Assembly (NCBI GenBank): GCA_905234195.1
Contig: CAJOFR010000009.1
Span: 89,383-153,382, forward strand
Length of the DNA: 64,000 bases
Reading direction: 5' to 3'
From: an uncultured Selenomonadaceae bacterium
GTDB taxonomy: Bacteria; Bacillota; Negativicutes; Selenomonadales; Selenomonadaceae
Below, piece by piece: positions 60,843 through 64,000 of the stretch. Position numbers and translations under genes: made by a program. Under the pieces are notes generated by a model. It was not told the DNA's origin, did not search any database, and saw only the letters and a program-made list of their open reading frames with translations. Numbering within the stretch: the stretch's first letter is position 1; every line of letters begins with the position of its first letter.

Positions 60843-63458
60843 TACGCCGAAAAACGGATTGACACGTGACCAGAAAAATAAAATGTATGACACGTTCGGG
60901 AAAATGGTACGCTCAATCGTCGACGCGAAGGGCAACCCTGTTTTCAGATTTAACAATCGGACGAAAAATGTTGAACTTGCCGACGGTGAACAACTGCCCG
61001 ACGTGAAATTTTCTATGCGCGATACTTCCGTTGCGAATGCAACAAATTTCAAGGACGAAATTAACATTCAAGAAAACATAAAAAAAGGAATTGACGCGAT
61101 GGACAAAGTGATACGCACTAGAGGCAACGTGCTTGCCGCCATTCACCGAAAAGATATTGGCGATATTGATTTTTTGTGGGGCGAAGCCGGTAACCCCGAC
61201 AATAATTACAGAAATGGGTACGGGGTAGCACATATAATTGCGCGTCGTAACTATCAAGGATTGGACGGAAAAGCGATTGCGAAATTAATGCCCGAAATAA
61301 TCATGAAGGGTAAAAAAATTCAAGGTCTAAAAGAAAATCGTGTAGAGTTACATCACGGTGCTTATGTTGCGATTCTTGATAAAAATTTTATCGACGGGCA
61401 GGAAAAGAAAAATCATTGGTTGCTCACAGGATTTAAACGAATGCAAAGAGGAGAATCCGTAAGTGAACGCGGTGAAGGATCTAATTCAGCCGCGCCTACT
61501 GCCCTTGCGCCTACATCCCGCGCGTCGCAAGGGAGAAACGGATTCTCCTCGACTGAAAGTGTATCACAATCCGAAAATAAAAGCAACGAGCTCGACGTAA
61601 AATTTTCCGGAAAAAATCTCGACACACGAAAAAATCTCGACGAAAAATTTTTTAATAAATATCTTACGCAGGGTTCAATGAAGTCGGTGGAGAATACAAT
61701 TGCCAGAGAAATCGATGAGCATGTTGACCTTTCAAAGATGAGTGATCCGGTCGAAAGGGACAAGGCACGCGAAAGTTTACCTTCGATAAGAAAATTGAAG
61801 TTTTATTTCAATCAAATAGCAAGGGGCGATTTTGTTGAAAAAGACCGTTGTGCTGTAGAGTTAGAGTATGCAAGGAGATGTTTTGATAATGACAGACGAA
61901 TACAGGCTGAAACTTTTCGACAGATTGATGGAGACTATAGACAAGGAAGAAAGTATGGAAATAACACAAAAACTGTTTCCGGATATGACACTGCAAGAAG
62001 TGACAAAGTTCGTGGACAAAATGCTTTCGGGGTATTACGAAACGTCAGCGGAGAATACGGAGAAGGACGAAAACATTTCTTAAAACTCTACGACGAATTT
62101 TTAAATGACACAAAATTTTCAATCGACAACGGCGAAACTTTGGCGCAGAAAATAAGGAATAAGTTTGCAGATTTTATCAGCGGGCAGAATAACACGAACG
62201 AACGCACGCGCAAAAGAATCACGCAGAAATTAAAACAACTGACGGGGTATAAAATCGCGTACGGACATTTGTTGGGAAAAGACGACGCGATAGTCGACCA
62301 CGTCAACAAAGTTATCCGCGCGAAAAATGCGTACGAATGGGAGAAAATTTTGCCGAAGGTCGGGGAAGTCATGGCGCGGCAACTCAATCTGACACAGTCG
62401 CCGAAAATGCACGAATACCTTGCAAATTGGTTAATGGACGACGCGCCGGATATATCGTCAAACGAGGCGAAAGAATTTCAGCGTGCAATGCGCGATAACC
62501 CCGCAGTGTACGAAATAATGCGCGGAATACAGACGGAGTTTCAAAATTTCGCGAACATGACGCCAATGGAAAGGACGTCGGCGAAAATCGTCAATCAAGT
62601 TCCGGAAAAATCGACTTTAAGCAAAATCGTGGACGGAAGATTTTACGAAGAGTTTGTGGACGACCTCAACCCGATAAAAAAATTAGTCGACACATTTGAA
62701 CAAGAAAGCGGCTTGAAGTTGAAAACGTCAATCAACCCGTACGAATTGGCGCGACTGTACAAGGGCTCGGCAGGAATGGCGCAAATTATGTTGGAAGGCA
62801 ACGACACTGGGAAAGTTCGTGGCGCACTGAAGAAAGCATTCCCCGCGATAAACTTCGACGAATTTAAACCGCTTGCCGTGATTCTGGACGAAGTGGGCGG
62901 GAAAAAGGAGCTGGATAATTTCCAGAGCTATTGCGTGGCGTGTCAGAGCAAGGAACTGCACGAGGCGAATCACGAACTCGAAAAGAAAATCGCCGAACTT
63001 CAGAGGAAACTTAACGAACTGCAGAAAAATCCGCCGAAAAATAAATCCAAAATAAAAAAATACGAAGACGAGATAAAAAATCTGAACGGCGAATTTTACG
63101 AAACGATGATGAGCGAAAAAGATTGTGACGCGATTATTCGGGATTATAAGGGAAAATTCGGCAACGCGCAGCAGGATTTAGTCAGACTTTCCAGAACAAG
63201 TTTGGCGATACTCACGGAAAGCGGTGTCGGCAAGAATCTTTTAAACGCGCTGAAAGTTGCGGACTTGAAACAATCCGCGTTGGCAAGCCGCGATACGACG
63301 ATTAACTTTGCAGGATATGCCGATTGTGCGTCGGTTTTTTGTTTGATCCGTACAAGAATCCGAAAATCGTTCAGCAGTACTACGAAAAACTTTTCAACGA
63401 ATACAAAGCGACGAAGAAAAAGCCGGAAGAGTATCTTGTCAAAACTGCCGATTTCTGA
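60751..63458 (+). pseudogene. Phage polyprotein with barnase/EndoU-like (PBECR) nuclease domain, frameshifted
   Basis: A frame of more than 860 codons. About residues 110-225 resemble PBECR-type phage nuclease domains: IGDIDFLWGEAGN...NGYGVAHIIARR...VELHHGAYVAILD. A linker SSTESVSQSENKSNE follows, then helical segments, a coiled coil (LEKKIAELQRKLNELQ) and the C-terminus. After INFAGYADCASVF the frame turns Arg/Ser-rich. Shifting by one base at the T-run near 63336 restores normal sequence (LFDPYKNPKIVQQYYEKLFN...) ending at TGA 63458. Hence a frameshift, and the gene is probably dead. Such proteins are virion-borne in Mu-like phages. Confidence 0.6.
61889..62083 (+). CDS. Nested small ORF with strong ribosome site
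   Basis: 64 codons in a different frame inside the preceding pseudogene. The ATG follows AAGGAGATG at good spacing. The product (MTDEYRLKLFDRLMETIDKEES; TLQEVTKFVDKMLSGYYE) looks more protein-like than the overlapping frame (GYDTARSDKVRGQNAFGVLRN). So it may be the real gene here, with the long frame staying open by chance. Acidic and helical; no family known. Confidence 0.5.
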   Translation: MTDEYRLKLFDRLMETIDKEESMEITQKLFPDMTLQEVTKFVDKMLSGYYETSAENTEKDENIS

Positions 63459-63534
63459 TAAAGTTCGTCGTGAAGTTATCATAATCGGCGGTTTTTGACA
63501 TGTACGAATCTCTAAGCAAAGTTTACCAAATACG

Positions 63535-63780
63535 GCGGAAAGCCCCTAGCTTTAGCTATGGGGATGTAAGCCGCTAAAATTTTATTGCATTTTGTAAATG
63601 TTTCTGCTAAACTGTGGTAGAAGATGAGCAGGGGTAAAATCCGCCTCTTCGTAAAATATATGGGTTGGGGCATCGACCCTTGCAGGAGACCTTGTAAGAC
63701 TTAAATTTCTAAGCATTGGTTGATGATAGCAGAATCCCCCGCCTTTAGGCGTGGGGAGTATGTCAAGACGAGTTTGCTCA
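63535..63780 (+). mobile_element. IS200/IS605 remnant: two subterminal hairpins, no transposase
   Basis: Hairpin CCCCTAGCTTTAGCTATGGGG (63543-63562) and, 195 bases on, CCCCGCCTTTAGGCGTGGGG (63737-63755) followed by AGTATGTCAAGACG, the usual look of a tnpB/omega-RNA 3' end. The tnpB is gone. The sequence between may be a leftover omega RNA scaffold. I see no gene in 63460-64000. Confidence 0.6.
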
Positions 63781-63894
63781 AAGTGAAGTGAAAAAAACGC
63801 AACGACCAAAAGGTTAAAATAACACGGCTGGCGTTACTTCAATTATATTGAGCAGAATTTAGAGAAAAAAAGTTTTGAAGGTACTTGTTTTCAA

Positions 63895-64000
63895 TGCTTC
63901 AAGTGAACTACTCCCGCCTATAGAGGCGGGAGCTTCCTGAATCATCAAGGTTGCGCCGAAGATTGCGTCTTACTTCCTCTCATACAGGCTTTACTTTCCG
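63895..64000 (-). mobile_element. Further IS200/IS605-type end(s) at the right edge
   Basis: Hairpin CTCCCGCCTATAGAGGCGGGAG (63911-63932), then TGCGCCGAAGATTGCGTCTTAC (63953-63974), which is an inverted match to 59424-59447. The bases after it (CTCTCATACAGGCTTTACTTTCCG) weakly match the IS end in reverse. An element probably continues past the window. Confidence 0.5.

Noticed and set aside
63535..63945. Repeated hairpins as a CRISPR array
   Set aside because: The three hairpins differ in sequence and spacing is irregular; they match IS200/IS605 subterminal hairpins instead.

Overview
The window looks like part of a Bacillota chromosome, most likely a diderm member of the Negativicutes (Selenomonas-like). 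The reasons are whiA, cdaA, a YvyF-type flagellar protein, ftsQ/ftsZ and a SpoIVB-family protease, found together with type IV pilus parts and a contractile-injection locus. TTG and GTG starts behind strong GGAGG-type ribosome sites are common. The lineage call is inference; no rRNA gene is present. I saw no tRNA gene and no CRISPR array.

Layout. 1-5504: two sensor-phosphatases (dCache-HAMP-PP2C/SpoIIE) and a STAS antagonist, split by an IS200/IS605-type element whose tnpB is internally deleted. 5505-20390: mostly minus-strand housekeeping genes (two AGCS symporters, hisC-hisB, an SpoU-type rRNA methyltransferase, a large flagellin, a PilN-like protein, a CBS-domain CNNM/CorC protein, aroE, a nicotinate phosphoribosyltransferase), plus a plus-strand glycosyltransferase and a tandem array of micro-ORFs. 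43525-58205: core genes (a GT51 transglycosylase, cbiB, a PilB-like ATPase, crcB, yvyF-like, a radical SAM protein, cdaA, pyrB, lepB, ftsQ, ftsZ, whiA, chrA, a SpoIVB-like protease, murA). 58206-64000: a debris field of IS200/IS605 ends, a truncated tnpB and decayed phage-type polyprotein genes, including a barnase/EndoU-like (PBECR) domain.

The centrepiece is 20571-43509, a contractile injection system that resembles a type VI secretion system but has an unusual parts list. Three transcription units are visible. A plus-strand trio (20571-23358) may encode baseplate proteins. A minus-strand operon (32538 to 23347) encodes a membrane VWA protein, a DUF4280 PAAR-like tip, two VgrG-like spikes, a short RHS protein, a pentapeptide-repeat protein, a long tube-fold protein and a possible immunity-like protein. 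A plus-strand operon (32674-43509) encodes a 729-residue sheath, two small tube proteins, a J-domain protein, two FHA proteins, two membrane PP2C-type proteins (one lacking catalytic residues), an Hsp70-like ATPase and a Sel1-repeat protein. No ClpV ATPase, no TssJ/L/M membrane complex and no Ser/Thr kinase are visible here. My reading is that the sheath, tube and spike are made together with their own phospho-signalling module and an Hsp70/J pair that may do ClpV's job. The divergent operons are fired from an intergenic dyad at 32592-32616 that holds overlapping, opposed -35 boxes.

A dispersed triple-hairpin repeat occurs three times (5505, 15487 and 58235). Its stem sequences differ between copies while pairing is kept. 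Many start codons given here are shifted from the longest possible frame to the codon that sits behind a ribosome binding site.
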